This document shows positions 1 to 7,107 of a stretch of 9,847 nt of DNA, piece after piece (position 1 is the first letter of the stretch; every line of letters starts with the position of its first letter). The DNA is from Acidobacteriota bacterium. GTDB taxonomy: Bacteria; Acidobacteriota; Terriglobia; Bryobacterales; Bryobacteraceae. A program made the translations under genes and the position numbers. The notes under the pieces were generated by a model. It saw only the letters and a program-made list of their open reading frames with translations, made no database searches and was not told the DNA's origin. The DNA is taken from contig JAMCRM010000114.1 in assembly GCA_023380575.1 (NCBI GenBank), positions 1 to 9,847 of the forward strand, given 5' to 3'.

Positions 1-408
1 ATGCAGCGCTCCGTGCGCGGCGAGGTGATCAGTTCCACCTTCGACGAGCCCGCCACGCGCCACGTGCAGGTGGCCGAGATGGTCATCGAGAAGGCCAAGC
101 GGCTGGTGGAGCATAAGCGCGACGTGGTGATCCTGCTCGACTCCATCACGCGCCTAACGCGCGCCTACAACACCATCGTGCCGCCTTCCGGCAAGGCGCT
201 CTCCGGCGGCGTGGACTCCAACGCGCTGCAGTGGCCCAAGCGCTTCTTCGGCGCCGCCCGCAACATCGAAGAGGGCGGCTCGCTGACTATCATCGCCACG
301 GCCCTGATCGATACCGGCAGCCGCATGGACGACGTGATCTTCGAAGAGTTCAAAGGCACCGGCGGCACCCGCAAGGAAGAACTGCTGCTCCCGCCGCGTG
401 CAACCTGA
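1..408 (+). pseudogene. rho: Transcription termination factor Rho, partial and internally deleted (probable pseudogene)
   Basis: The protein is the middle of Rho, the hexameric RNA helicase that ends transcription. Visible Rho landmarks are [16 protein letters not shown] (residues 12-27), the Walker B strand [11 protein letters not shown] (41-51, Asp47), the Q-loop region [12 protein letters not shown] (61-72) and [26 protein letters not shown] (82-107, key residues Arg87, Glu90, Glu91). The first Met aligns inside the family, just after the RPEEVT segment, so the Walker A half must lie upstream of the window or be missing. After EEFKGTG (115-121) the text jumps straight to GTRKEELL (122-129). 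Rho proteins normally have about 24 residues here, including the R-loop. The frame then ends at PPRAT, without the arginine-finger region and the C-terminal helices. Trp78 stands where Arg is expected before PKRFF, which fits a C-to-T change at base 232. The Rho identity is very sure. The non-functional state is inferred from loss of essential regions. Confidence 0.85.
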
Positions 409-548
409 AAGGCACTCAGCCTCATCCGGTTCGCCCGCTCTTCGGGAAAATAACGTTCGAACATGCGGGCATAAGCGCAGGCGCCGCGGTGCGGGCAGGT
501 ACGCGTATCCGTGCAGCCAGGCACGCAGGCGGTGAGATGGTTCTTCTC
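402..548 (-). pseudogene. Cys-rich remnant resembling a Cas6-type CRISPR RAMP protein
   Basis: On the minus strand, between the end of the Rho fragment and the next gene, one frame encodes about 46 residues with a protein-like pattern: [15 protein letters not shown], then [13 protein letters not shown]. The four Cys (spacing C-x3-C-x5-C-x5-C) followed by AYARMFE match what I remember of the N-terminal third of Cas6-like pre-crRNA processing proteins in Acidobacteria and Myxococcota (pattern C..C......C....C.YA..FEP). The match fades upstream of about 548. Downstream the expected GPSGLAD-PRPF stretch is not seen in this frame, and the sequence runs into Rho. There is no proper start codon, ribosome binding site or room for a full gene, so at most this is a fragment. 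No CRISPR repeats or other cas genes lie in the window. It could instead be another zinc-binding protein or chance coding, so the assignment is tentative. Confidence 0.35.
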
Positions 549-570
549 GACCGCGACGGCAAGCCGCGAA

Positions 571-1725
571 CTACTGCATTTCCGCAACGTAGAGTTGTGT
601 CCACTCGGAGGCGTTCATGTTGAAGTAGATGCGCCTGCCGTCAGAGCTGAAAACAGGATGAGGATGCGAACGGCGCCACGACTTCGCCCCCCGCGAGCCA
701 TCGAAGCGATGAATCATGACCCACTTCTCGCCGGAAACATTGACCACCGCCACACCCCATTCGTTCGGAGGGCCGCCGAATTCGGTCGTCAGCGTGTCGG
801 TGACGTACACATTGCCTTGCGGGCTGACCGAGGGATGCGATCCCCGGAAGCGGGGTAAACCGGGAATCTGCTTGGTGCTCCCGTCTTCGCTGTCAACGAC
901 GGCGCCGCCAACGTTCAGTACGTGGCGGGAATCGGGAAACCAGGCCGGGTGTCCCCATCGCGGGAGCAGGAACAGGAAGCGTGACTTCGTGAGATCGTAG
1001 CCGATCAGCATTTCCCGGTCGCTGGCGGCGTTGCTGCGGAAGTCTCCTCCCGCGGGCGTGGCGAGCTTGAATACCACCCGATTCTGATCCGGGCTGAGGA
1101 TTGGAAAAAAGACCGAAATCGGCCGTCCGCCAAACCGCTTGGCGATGGCTTCCGGGTAAGTCTGGCGGACCCCGGCGGCGGTGGCGGTGGTGCGGATCGC
1201 GCCGGTTGCCACGTTGAGCAACTCCAGATCGCGGTGGGAGCCTGGATCCCAGTGCTTGCCGTAGATGGGGACGATGTCGCTCGTGGGCACACCCCAACTG
1301 ACCAGGCGATCCTTAGTCAGGACCCGTTCCTTGCCGGTGGCGACATCCACGGCGACAATCATCCAGGTCCCGTGCCGCAGGTCGTGAAACACGACCCGTT
1401 TGCCGTTGGAGACCCACTGCTGGCAGGCGGCGCGGTGTGCGTCCTCCGTGGTGACGTTCCGGGCGAGGATGCGCTCCTTACCCGTGGCGCGCTCCAGGAT
1501 GCGAATATCGCCGTACTGGCCATCCGGGGTGGCGGAGGTGTAATACAGCAGCCAACGGCCGTCGGGGCTTTCCGGCGACACGTTGAAATAGGTGTGAATA
1601 GTGTGACGGTGACGGTGCGGAGTGGCGGGATGGACTTTGACACCGCTACGCCAAACGGCAAGCGGATCGGATTGCGGGGCGGCGGCCCCGGCAAGTAACA
1701 AGGCGATAGGGAGCAGTTGATACAT
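571..1725 (-). CDS. Secreted beta-propeller protein resembling oligogalacturonate lyase (PL22 / TolB-like)
   Basis: This 384-residue protein begins with a short signal peptide ([16 protein letters not shown], cleavage near 16-18), so it should act in the periplasm or outside the cell. Repeated blades of the type [11 protein letters not shown] (53-63), [10 protein letters not shown] (106-115), [10 protein letters not shown] (211-220) and [10 protein letters not shown] (360-369) indicate a seven-bladed TolB/WD40-like propeller. His259 (WGHPAWFPD), His297 (GSHPSVSP), and His354 and His356 (SHPHPVF) recall the metal-binding and catalytic His set of oligogalacturonate lyases (PL22; His242, 287, 353 and 355 in the Yersinia enzyme, from memory), and the length matches that family. 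The metal-binding Gln three residues before the HPHP pair is Arg351 here, so lyase activity is uncertain. The ATG at 1723-1725 has an AAAGGA ribosome binding site (minus strand, 1735-1740). The gene follows the TonB receptor closely and is probably co-transcribed with it, which suggests joint use of an oligosaccharide. A non-enzymatic TolB-like sensor is the main alternative. Confidence 0.75.
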   Translation of the reverse strand: MYQLLPIALLLAGAAAPQSDPLAVWRSGVKVHPATPHRHRHTIHTYFNVSPESPDGRWLLYYTSATPDGQYGDIRILERATGKERILARNVTTEDAHRAACQQWVSNGKRVVFHDLRHGTWMIVAVDVATGKERVLTKDRLVSWGVPTSDIVPIYGKHWDPGSHRDLELLNVATGAIRTTATAAGVRQTYPEAIAKRFGGRPISVFFPILSPDQNRVVFKLATPAGGDFRSNAASDREMLIGYDLTKSRFLFLLPRWGHPAWFPDSRHVLNVGGAVVDSEDGSTKQIPGLPRFRGSHPSVSPQGNVYVTDTLTTEFGGPPNEWGVAVVNVSGEKWVMIHRFDGSRGAKSWRRSHPHPVFSSDGRRIYFNMNASEWTQLYVAEMQ

Positions 1726-1749
1726 CAGGATCGATCCTTTCGGGAGTCC

Positions 1750-4700
1750 TCAAAAGTCGGCGCGCAAATTAAACTGGATGACGCGCCCCATACCCAACTG
1801 GCTGGTCACCCTTCCGAAGTTCGCATTGGTCGGATCCGTGACCGGCGACGCGAAGTTGGTGTGGTTCGTCGCGTTCAGGAGATCCACGGAGATGCTGGTG
1901 TGGAGCCGCTCGGTCATACGGAAGTTCCGAAGGACCTTGACATCCCAATTGCGGATCCCATCCGCCCGCAGCGATTCCAGAAATGCGGGAAACACGCGCA
2001 CCTGATAGCTTCCGGGCTGCAGGGCGGCGCGGCCTTCAAAGCCCTGAAAGCCGGCCGGAATGGTGCCGCTGCCGCGGAAGGAGATGGACGGATCAAACCA
2101 CGCGTGGACGTCCTTCGAGTGCACGTCATCGTGTTTGAACAACGCACTGACATGGCCGAGGTCGCCGTAGAAGAACCGATTGCCCCAACTCGACGCCGGC
2201 CCGCTCTGGTATTGGTAGATCCAGCTCAACTGCCAGCCTCCCACGATGTGTTGCATCGGCCCGCCCTGCAGCCACTTTCGCCGCCTGCCGAAAGGCAATT
2301 CCCAGATGGCGCTCCACACCACCCGGTGTGGGCGCACATCCGAAGTCGGCCGCCAGGAGAACTGCGCGTCGAACTCGTTCTCGTAGTACTGCATCTGAGA
2401 GAACGCCCGGGTATAGGCGAGGGCGGTCTGAAAGCCCCGGGCGAACCTTCTCTCTAACTGCACCTGAAGATCGCGGTAGGTGTTCAAGCCCCGCGAATCG
2501 GCGAAGGTCTCACCGGGAGGGATGCCGTAAAGGCCGCTCATCTGCGGAAAGGCGCGCAGCAACTGCTGCTTACGGATATTCTTCGAGGTGAAGAAGCTTA
2601 GCTTGGACAGGTAGCCATAGGTGAACGGGTCGGAACTCTGCAACGCGCTGAGATTGCCGATATAGAACGGATTCGGAACGTTCTGGTTGAGATTGTCGTC
2701 AGCCGCCTGATTGCGCGTGTTGCCGGTTGCCCAATACTGGGAGGGCAGATAATCCAGCCGCCGATTTACGGGAAGACGCGACCGGGAGCCGTTGTAGGAG
2801 ATCTCCAGTACCGTATCGGCGAACAGCCTCCGTTGCACTCCGATGCGCCAGCGCTGCTGCCACGCCGGGCTGAAATCCCGCGGTCTGAAGGTATATCCCC
2901 GGCCGGCTTGGGCGATGAGACCCAGCCTGTTGCCGTATGGTGCGTCGAACCGCGTTCCATCGGAACGGACGGGAAAGGGATCCAACAGCGGGTTCTTATT
3001 GGCCGCGAGGTTTGCTACGGCGCCGACACCGCAGCACAGGGTGGCCCCGTAGTCTACGCTGACGGGGGTGCTGGTTGGCTGGCTGTAGCCGTACTGGCTG
3101 GGCGAGGCGTAGAGCACGTTAAAGGTGTCGTAATACCATCCGTAACCGGCCCGGATAACGGTGTTGCGGTCGACCTTGTAAACCGTTCCGAGGCGCGGCA
3201 GCCAGTGGTGCGTCCCGTCGGTGAAGGTGTTGCTGCGGGTTCCGAGATAGTTGGTGCCGCCGAGCACCCGAAACGCGGAGGCGGGCAGTTCGGGTAGTGG
3301 GTTCCGCGCATAAGCGGCCTGCGCCAGGTCCGTGAATGGCAGTTTGGCGTCGTAGAGGAACTCGCCGCTGAGGCCGCGGCTGAAGCGTTCCGAGCTGCCG
3401 CTCTCGTGCTCGTAGCGCAAGCCGAAATTCAGCCGAAGCCGGCTGGTCACCCGCATATCGTCCTGAAAATAGAGCGCCCGGAAGGGGGTGGACCAGAACG
3501 CCGAGTCGTTGGTATCGATGCTCATCCCGGAAGGCACGCCCATCATGAACGCGGCCCACTCCAGGCCCAGATTGGAAGCCGTGGTAGTGGCATCGGTGGC
3601 GCGCATATAAGAATTGTTGAAAGTGAAACGGCCCGAACTGTAGCCGGGGCCCTGCCGCGTAGACCAGTAGCGGCGCTCCTGCCAGCCGTATTTCAGGGAA
3701 TGCCGGCCCGCCACGCTCATCAGCGATAGTTTTAACTCTCCGGTGGTGCCGGCACTGCTGATGGCCGGGTAGGCGGTCCCGAAACTCTTCACCGTGCCGA
3801 AGGCCAGCGCGGGGATGGCATGATTATCGCCGGCCTTTTGGTTCAGGTAGGCGGGCAAGCCGGCATCGCTGGGCCGGTAGCCGGTCACCACGGAGTTGGT
3901 GTTCCCCGTGCTATAACGCGTGATACTGGCGCCGATATCCAGCGTCGTCGTGTTGCTGAGAATCCACAGGTAATTGGCGCCGCCGCCGATATTGCGCTTG
4001 GCGTTGGTGTCCAGGTTCAGCCCCGACTTGATTTCGTAGGTCCAGTCGTTGGTGTTGCCTATCTTGTCATTCCAGTACCAGCGTGCGTTGAGCCGATGCC
4101 GCGGCGAGATGTTGAAATCCACCCGGCTGAGCAGCGCGTCGTACGACGCGTCATGCGGCATGCCGGAGGCGTAGTAGTTGTTCAACCCTTCGGCGGAAAC
4201 CAGGCCGGGCACGTCGTTGGGCTTCGGGTAGAGCGGCTCGTAGAACTTGTACATTGGGTTCAGAACCGGAATGCCTTTGTTGCCTGGAAACGGGGTGCGC
4301 ACCACCCGGCTGCCTTCCCGGCGCGCCGACCGCGGATCGTAGATGGTGAACTTTGTCGCGCTGATCGGCAGCAGATCGGAGAAATCGCCTTGCCGCCAAG
4401 CCATCTTGGGAACCGTTACATTGGTGCCGGCGGTTTCCGCCTGCTTCTGGTAGATTCCGTTGTAGCTAAAGAAGAAAAAGAGCTTGTCCCGCCCGTTGTA
4501 GACCTTGGGGAGCAGCACCGGACCGCCCAAAGTGGCGCCGAAATTATTGGACCTGCCGGAAGCCTGCTTGGGGTCGTTGGGGCTCTTCTTGCCGCGGCGC
4601 ACGGCGTCCTCCCAAGCCAGGCGGGTGAAGTGCGGGGTGGCATTCCATCGCTGTTGCCAGTCCTGTTCGTACAGCGAACCATGAAACGTGTTGGTGCCGG

Positions 4701-5427
4701 CCTTGCTCATTACGTTGATGGTCGCTCCCGAGGTATGGCCGTAAGAGGCATCGAAGGTGGTGGTTTCGAGCTTAAATTCCTGCACCGCATCGGCGGGCGG
4801 TACGAATCCCACGTTGCGCGACGTTCCCGTCACGGGGGCGCCATCCATCGTGTACTCGTTTCCTCCTACGTTCCCCATGGTGTTGAACTGCGACGTCGTC
4901 GCGACTGCAAACGGCTGGCGCCATTCCGGCCGTCCGCTCCATTGCATGCCGGCAGCCAGCGTCGTCAGGACGAAGGGATTCATGTACTGAGACGGCAGTT
5001 GCATGACCTGGCGGTTGTCGAGGACCCGGCCGCCGGAGGCCGAGGTGGTGTCCAGCAGCGGCGCCGCCGCTGTCACCTCGACGGTTTCAGCCACTGTGCC
5101 CACCTGGAGTTCGAAGGCGAGGTTCAGCCTCGCGGCCACGCTCAGTTCGAGATGGGTTTGACTGGACTTCTTGAAACCTGGGGCTTCCACTGTCACGGAG
5201 TACATGCCCGGATTCAGCAGGTTGGCCTCAAAATAGCCGGTGGCATTGGTGCTGGTGCGGGTAACGGTGTTGGTTTCGGTATTGGTGAGCACCACCAGGG
5301 CATTGGGGATCATGGCACCCTGTGGGTCGGCAACCTTGCCGGTGATGCCGCCGCGCGCGTCCTGCGCCCCTAGCGACGAGGAGGCCAGCAGGCATATGGC
5401 GGCGGCAAAGAACATCTGACGCTTCAT
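1750..5427 (-). CDS. TonB-dependent receptor, Oar-like, with carboxypeptidase-regulatory-like N-terminal domain
   Basis: This is a 1225-residue outer-membrane receptor that should import a large ligand, probably an oligosaccharide, using TonB energy. The signal peptide is MKRQMFFAAAICLLASSSLGA (1-21). Residues about 27-110 form a carboxypeptidase-regulatory-like beta-sandwich (GITGKVADPQGAMIPNA, then GYFEANLLNPGMYSVTVEAPGF at 65-85). The linker ETVEVTAAAPLLDTTSA (114-130) leads to the plug, which carries NEYTMDGAPV and the stretch VQEFKLETTTFDASYGHTSG. The rest is a long barrel ending in FNLRADF, with the C-terminal Phe typical of outer-membrane barrels. I chose ATG 5425-5427 because it gives a normal signal peptide. 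ATG 5452-5454 or TTG 5464-5466 would add MAAATFDFE-type residues before it, and none of the starts has a strong ribosome binding site. The length is usual for this acidobacterial family. The PL22-like gene follows 24 bases after the stop, consistent with an operon. No frameshift was seen. The ligand is not known. Confidence 0.93.
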   Translation of the reverse strand: MKRQMFFAAAICLLASSSLGAQDARGGITGKVADPQGAMIPNALVVLTNTETNTVTRTSTNATGYFEANLLNPGMYSVTVEAPGFKKSSQTHLELSVAARLNLAFELQVGTVAETVEVTAAAPLLDTTSASGGRVLDNRQVMQLPSQYMNPFVLTTLAAGMQWSGRPEWRQPFAVATTSQFNTMGNVGGNEYTMDGAPVTGTSRNVGFVPPADAVQEFKLETTTFDASYGHTSGATINVMSKAGTNTFHGSLYEQDWQQRWNATPHFTRLAWEDAVRRGKKSPNDPKQASGRSNNFGATLGGPVLLPKVYNGRDKLFFFFSYNGIYQKQAETAGTNVTVPKMAWRQGDFSDLLPISATKFTIYDPRSARREGSRVVRTPFPGNKGIPVLNPMYKFYEPLYPKPNDVPGLVSAEGLNNYYASGMPHDASYDALLSRVDFNISPRHRLNARWYWNDKIGNTNDWTYEIKSGLNLDTNAKRNIGGGANYLWILSNTTTLDIGASITRYSTGNTNSVVTGYRPSDAGLPAYLNQKAGDNHAIPALAFGTVKSFGTAYPAISSAGTTGELKLSLMSVAGRHSLKYGWQERRYWSTRQGPGYSSGRFTFNNSYMRATDATTTASNLGLEWAAFMMGVPSGMSIDTNDSAFWSTPFRALYFQDDMRVTSRLRLNFGLRYEHESGSSERFSRGLSGEFLYDAKLPFTDLAQAAYARNPLPELPASAFRVLGGTNYLGTRSNTFTDGTHHWLPRLGTVYKVDRNTVIRAGYGWYYDTFNVLYASPSQYGYSQPTSTPVSVDYGATLCCGVGAVANLAANKNPLLDPFPVRSDGTRFDAPYGNRLGLIAQAGRGYTFRPRDFSPAWQQRWRIGVQRRLFADTVLEISYNGSRSRLPVNRRLDYLPSQYWATGNTRNQAADDNLNQNVPNPFYIGNLSALQSSDPFTYGYLSKLSFFTSKNIRKQQLLRAFPQMSGLYGIPPGETFADSRGLNTYRDLQVQLERRFARGFQTALAYTRAFSQMQYYENEFDAQFSWRPTSDVRPHRVVWSAIWELPFGRRRKWLQGGPMQHIVGGWQLSWIYQYQSGPASSWGNRFFYGDLGHVSALFKHDDVHSKDVHAWFDPSISFRGSGTIPAGFQGFEGRAALQPGSYQVRVFPAFLESLRADGIRNWDVKVLRNFRMTERLHTSISVDLLNATNHTNFASPVTDPTNANFGRVTSQLGMGRVIQFNLRADF

Positions 5428-5472
5428 CTCGAAGTCGAAGGTAGCTGCGGCCATTCGCCGAAGCAAGGTTCG

Positions 5473-5522
5473 TAACCCCTGCGAAGCGGGTTATTAACGC
5501 CCCTGAACTTTGGTAGACTCAA
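5473..5522 (-). promoter_or_regulatory. Candidate promoter and inverted-repeat operator for the TonB receptor
   Basis: Within the divergent spacer (5428-5534), the minus strand reads TTGAGT (5517-5522), 18 bases, then GTTAAT (5493-5498), a 4/6 match to each sigma-70 box. This predicts a start point near 5486 and a leader of about 60 bases. A perfect 6-base inverted repeat, TAACCC (5473-5478) and GGGTTA (5488-5493) with a 9-base loop, covers the predicted start point. That is a usual place for a repressor site, though it could also be a leader hairpin. No convincing promoter was found for the plus-strand gene on the other side. All of this is pattern matching. Confidence 0.3.
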
Positions 5523-5534
5523 GTACTTACGCGT

Positions 5535-6770
5535 GTGCCTCAGCCGCAGCTTCAGCAGCCGAAACGGGACGCCGTTGTCGCTCAACTCGAGCGCATCCTG
5601 GCCAGCAAACCGTTCCAGGGCAGCCGGCGATCGCAGGACTTTCTGCGCTTTGTGGTTTCCCACGCGGCCGCCGGGGAACTCGATCTGCTCCGAGAGCGGG
5701 TGATCGGGATAGAGGTGTTCGACCGCGATCCTTCGTACGACAAGAACGAAGACTCGGTGGTGCGGGTGCGGGCCAATGACGTGCGCCGCCGGCTTGTGCA
5801 GTATTACGCCGAACACGCCGCGCCGGATGAGCCGCGCATCGTCATCCACGCTGGATCTTACGCCCCGGAGTTCCTTTTTCCCACGGGGGAGGAGCAGGCG
5901 GCAACCGCCGTTGAGCCGCGCCCTCGCACGCTGCGTTCCCGCTGGCTATGGGCACTCGCCTTGGCGGCGATCGTCCTGACCGTCATCGGGACTTACCTCT
6001 ATTTTTTACGGCAGATCTCACCGGCGAGAACCGTCGAGCGGTTCTGGAAGCCGCTGTGCGAAGGCCGCACGCCGGTCATCGTTGCCGTGAGCGAACCGCT
6101 GTTGTTCGGTATACCCTCGCGCTGGAGAGACTTGAAAAGCGAGCGGGGCGACGAGGCCGATGTCCGCCTGGAGGTGTTTCGGCCCGACGTCCGGCCGGAT
6201 GAGACCGTCTCGGCCGCGGAAATCCAGTCCTTCAAGGGGCTTTATGTCGGCGCAGCGGTAGCGTCCGCGGCGGTTTCCGCCAAAGGGGCGCTCACCCGTC
6301 AGGACACCCCGACAATGTTCCGCTTGGCAAGCCAGATCGAGATGGATGATCTACGGGCCCGCCCGACAGTCCTGATCGGGGGCTACGCCAACCCATGGGT
6401 ATTGCGGTTCACCAAGGACCTGCGCTTTTATCTCGACCGCGACGGCTGGCGGCGATGCGTCAGGGATCGGCAGAATCAGGCGGCTCGATACGAAGTGAAG
6501 ACGGCACCGGATGGCGAGCCGATTATCGATTATCCGGTGCTTTCCCGGTTAGTGCACTCCGAAACCGGACGCCCGATGATCATTGCGTCAGCCATGACCC
6601 AATGGGGGTGCGCATCAGCAATCGAACTGGCAACGCAGCCTGCCGACCTGATTGCAGTTCTCTCCCGTGTACCCGGTTGGCAGCAACGTAATCTTCAAAT
6701 CCTGACCCGGATCAAGATCATCCGTAGGTCACCAACGGCGCCGGAGGTGGTGGCGGTCCAGGCCTGGTAG
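5535..6770 (+). CDS. Single-pass membrane protein with regulator-like N-terminal domain and extracytoplasmic C-terminal domain of unknown function
   Basis: This 411-residue protein has three parts. Residues 12-93 are a helical domain (LERILASKPFQGSRRSQDFL, then VIGIEVFDRDPSYDKNEDSV and RVRANDVRRRLVQYY) that I recognise from many acidobacterial and proteobacterial proteins. It is often found in front of TPR or adenylate-cyclase-like modules and is assumed to be regulatory. Residues 137-158 (WLWALALAAIVLTVIGTYLYFL) form one membrane helix after the basic stretch RTLRSR, so the N-terminus should be cytoplasmic. The C-terminal part contains VIVAVSEPLLFG (181-192), VLIGGYANPWVLRFTKDLRF (279-298), IDYPVLSRL (331-339), MTQWG (354-358) and a terminal NLQILTRIKII/VVAVQAW segment. 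I recall this arrangement as a recurrent uncharacterised acidobacterial family, and the C-terminal fold suggests a ligand-binding role. The start is GTG 5535-5537, with no clear ribosome binding site. It is transcribed away from the TonB receptor, so a role in sensing or controlling that locus is possible but is inference from position only. Confidence 0.8.
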   Translation: MPQPQLQQPKRDAVVAQLERILASKPFQGSRRSQDFLRFVVSHAAAGELDLLRERVIGIEVFDRDPSYDKNEDSVVRVRANDVRRRLVQYYAEHAAPDEPRIVIHAGSYAPEFLFPTGEEQAATAVEPRPRTLRSRWLWALALAAIVLTVIGTYLYFLRQISPARTVERFWKPLCEGRTPVIVAVSEPLLFGIPSRWRDLKSERGDEADVRLEVFRPDVRPDETVSAAEIQSFKGLYVGAAVASAAVSAKGALTRQDTPTMFRLASQIEMDDLRARPTVLIGGYANPWVLRFTKDLRFYLDRDGWRRCVRDRQNQAARYEVKTAPDGEPIIDYPVLSRLVHSETGRPMIIASAMTQWGCASAIELATQPADLIAVLSRVPGWQQRNLQILTRIKIIRRSPTAPEVVAVQAW

Positions 6771-6998
6771 CGTCTTCTCTGCCGCCGCCGCGTACTGGAT
6801 GCAGGCTGCGGATGGGGTGGGCTTCTCGTACAGATTCGCGACAGCCTGGGAGTGGAGTGGCCGGCGTGGATTTACGGCCGGAGAGTGAAGTTGCGGGCAC
6901 GATCCCCTGCACTGTGGCTCCCTTCTTTGTTCGTCAGATTCTCGACATTTCGTACCACCGGCAAGGGACGTAATCTCACCTCGCGGGAGAAAGCACTT
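6771..6998 (+). other. Gene-free spacer with a possible methyltransferase remnant and an imperfect direct repeat
   Basis: There is no complete gene between 6771 and 7107. Straight after the upstream stop, in the same frame, bases 6783-6900 read RRRVLDAGCGWGGLLVQI, then RDSLGVEWPAWIYGRRVKL. The first part is a textbook SAM-binding motif I, and the spacing to GV-x-x-x-x-x-I and RR-x-x-L resembles cyclopropane-fatty-acid synthase-type methyltransferases. It lacks a start codon and the rest of the fold, so it is at most a fragment and may be chance. A 13-base direct repeat with one mismatch (CAGATTCGCGACA at 6831-6843, CAGATTCTCGACA at 6935-6947) lies upstream of the sigma-54 promoter candidate. 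No clear terminator was seen after the 5535-6770 gene. Confidence 0.3.
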
Positions 6999-7014
6999 TG
7001 GCCCGCGGCTTGCT
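6999..7014 (+). promoter_or_regulatory. Candidate sigma-54 (RpoN) -24/-12 promoter
   Basis: The bases TGGCCCGCGGCTTGCT match the RpoN consensus TGGCACGRNNNTTGCW at all fixed positions except two (C for A, C for R). The invariant GG (7000-7001) and GC (7012-7013) are separated by exactly 10 bases, as sigma-54 requires. A start point near 7025 would leave a leader of about 80 bases before the ATG at 7108. This would place the proline-rich protein and the sortase under an RpoN enhancer-binding activator. It is based on consensus only. Confidence 0.5.
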
Positions 7015-7088
7015 TTTCATTTCGACGGTTAGTTTCGACAGCCCGGGATCTCCGGAACTGTGTTGGCGCGCCCTTCAACCGAGAACTC

Positions 7089-7097
7089 AAGGAGGAG
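7089..7097 (+). promoter_or_regulatory. Strong ribosome binding site deciding the start at 7108
   Basis: AAGGAGGAG is a near-perfect anti-Shine-Dalgarno complement, the strongest in the window, with GGAGG ending 12 bases before ATG 7108-7110. It rules out the TTG at 7060 that would give a longer frame, and the 7108 start also yields a clean signal peptide. It suggests high expression of the protein. Confidence 0.85.
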
Positions 7098-7107
7098 TTA
7101 CACTCGC

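Noticed and set aside
428..452. CCCG-CTCTT-CGGG stem followed by AAAATAA as a terminator between convergent genes
   Set aside because: The stem is only 4 bases and there is no T-run in the right place on the plus strand.
1728..1737. Palindrome GGATCGATCC just upstream of the propeller gene start
   Set aside because: A 10-base palindrome between gene and ribosome binding site is short and common by chance; nothing links it to regulation.
1717..2457. A 246-codon plus-strand frame across the receptor 3' end and the inter-gene gap
   Set aside because: It is an antisense frame in high-GC DNA with no recognisable protein pattern.
3820..5373. A 517-codon open frame on the plus strand opposite the TonB receptor
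   Set aside because: It mirrors the codon pattern of the receptor gene, has no signal or domain pattern of its own, and the minus-strand product is unmistakable.
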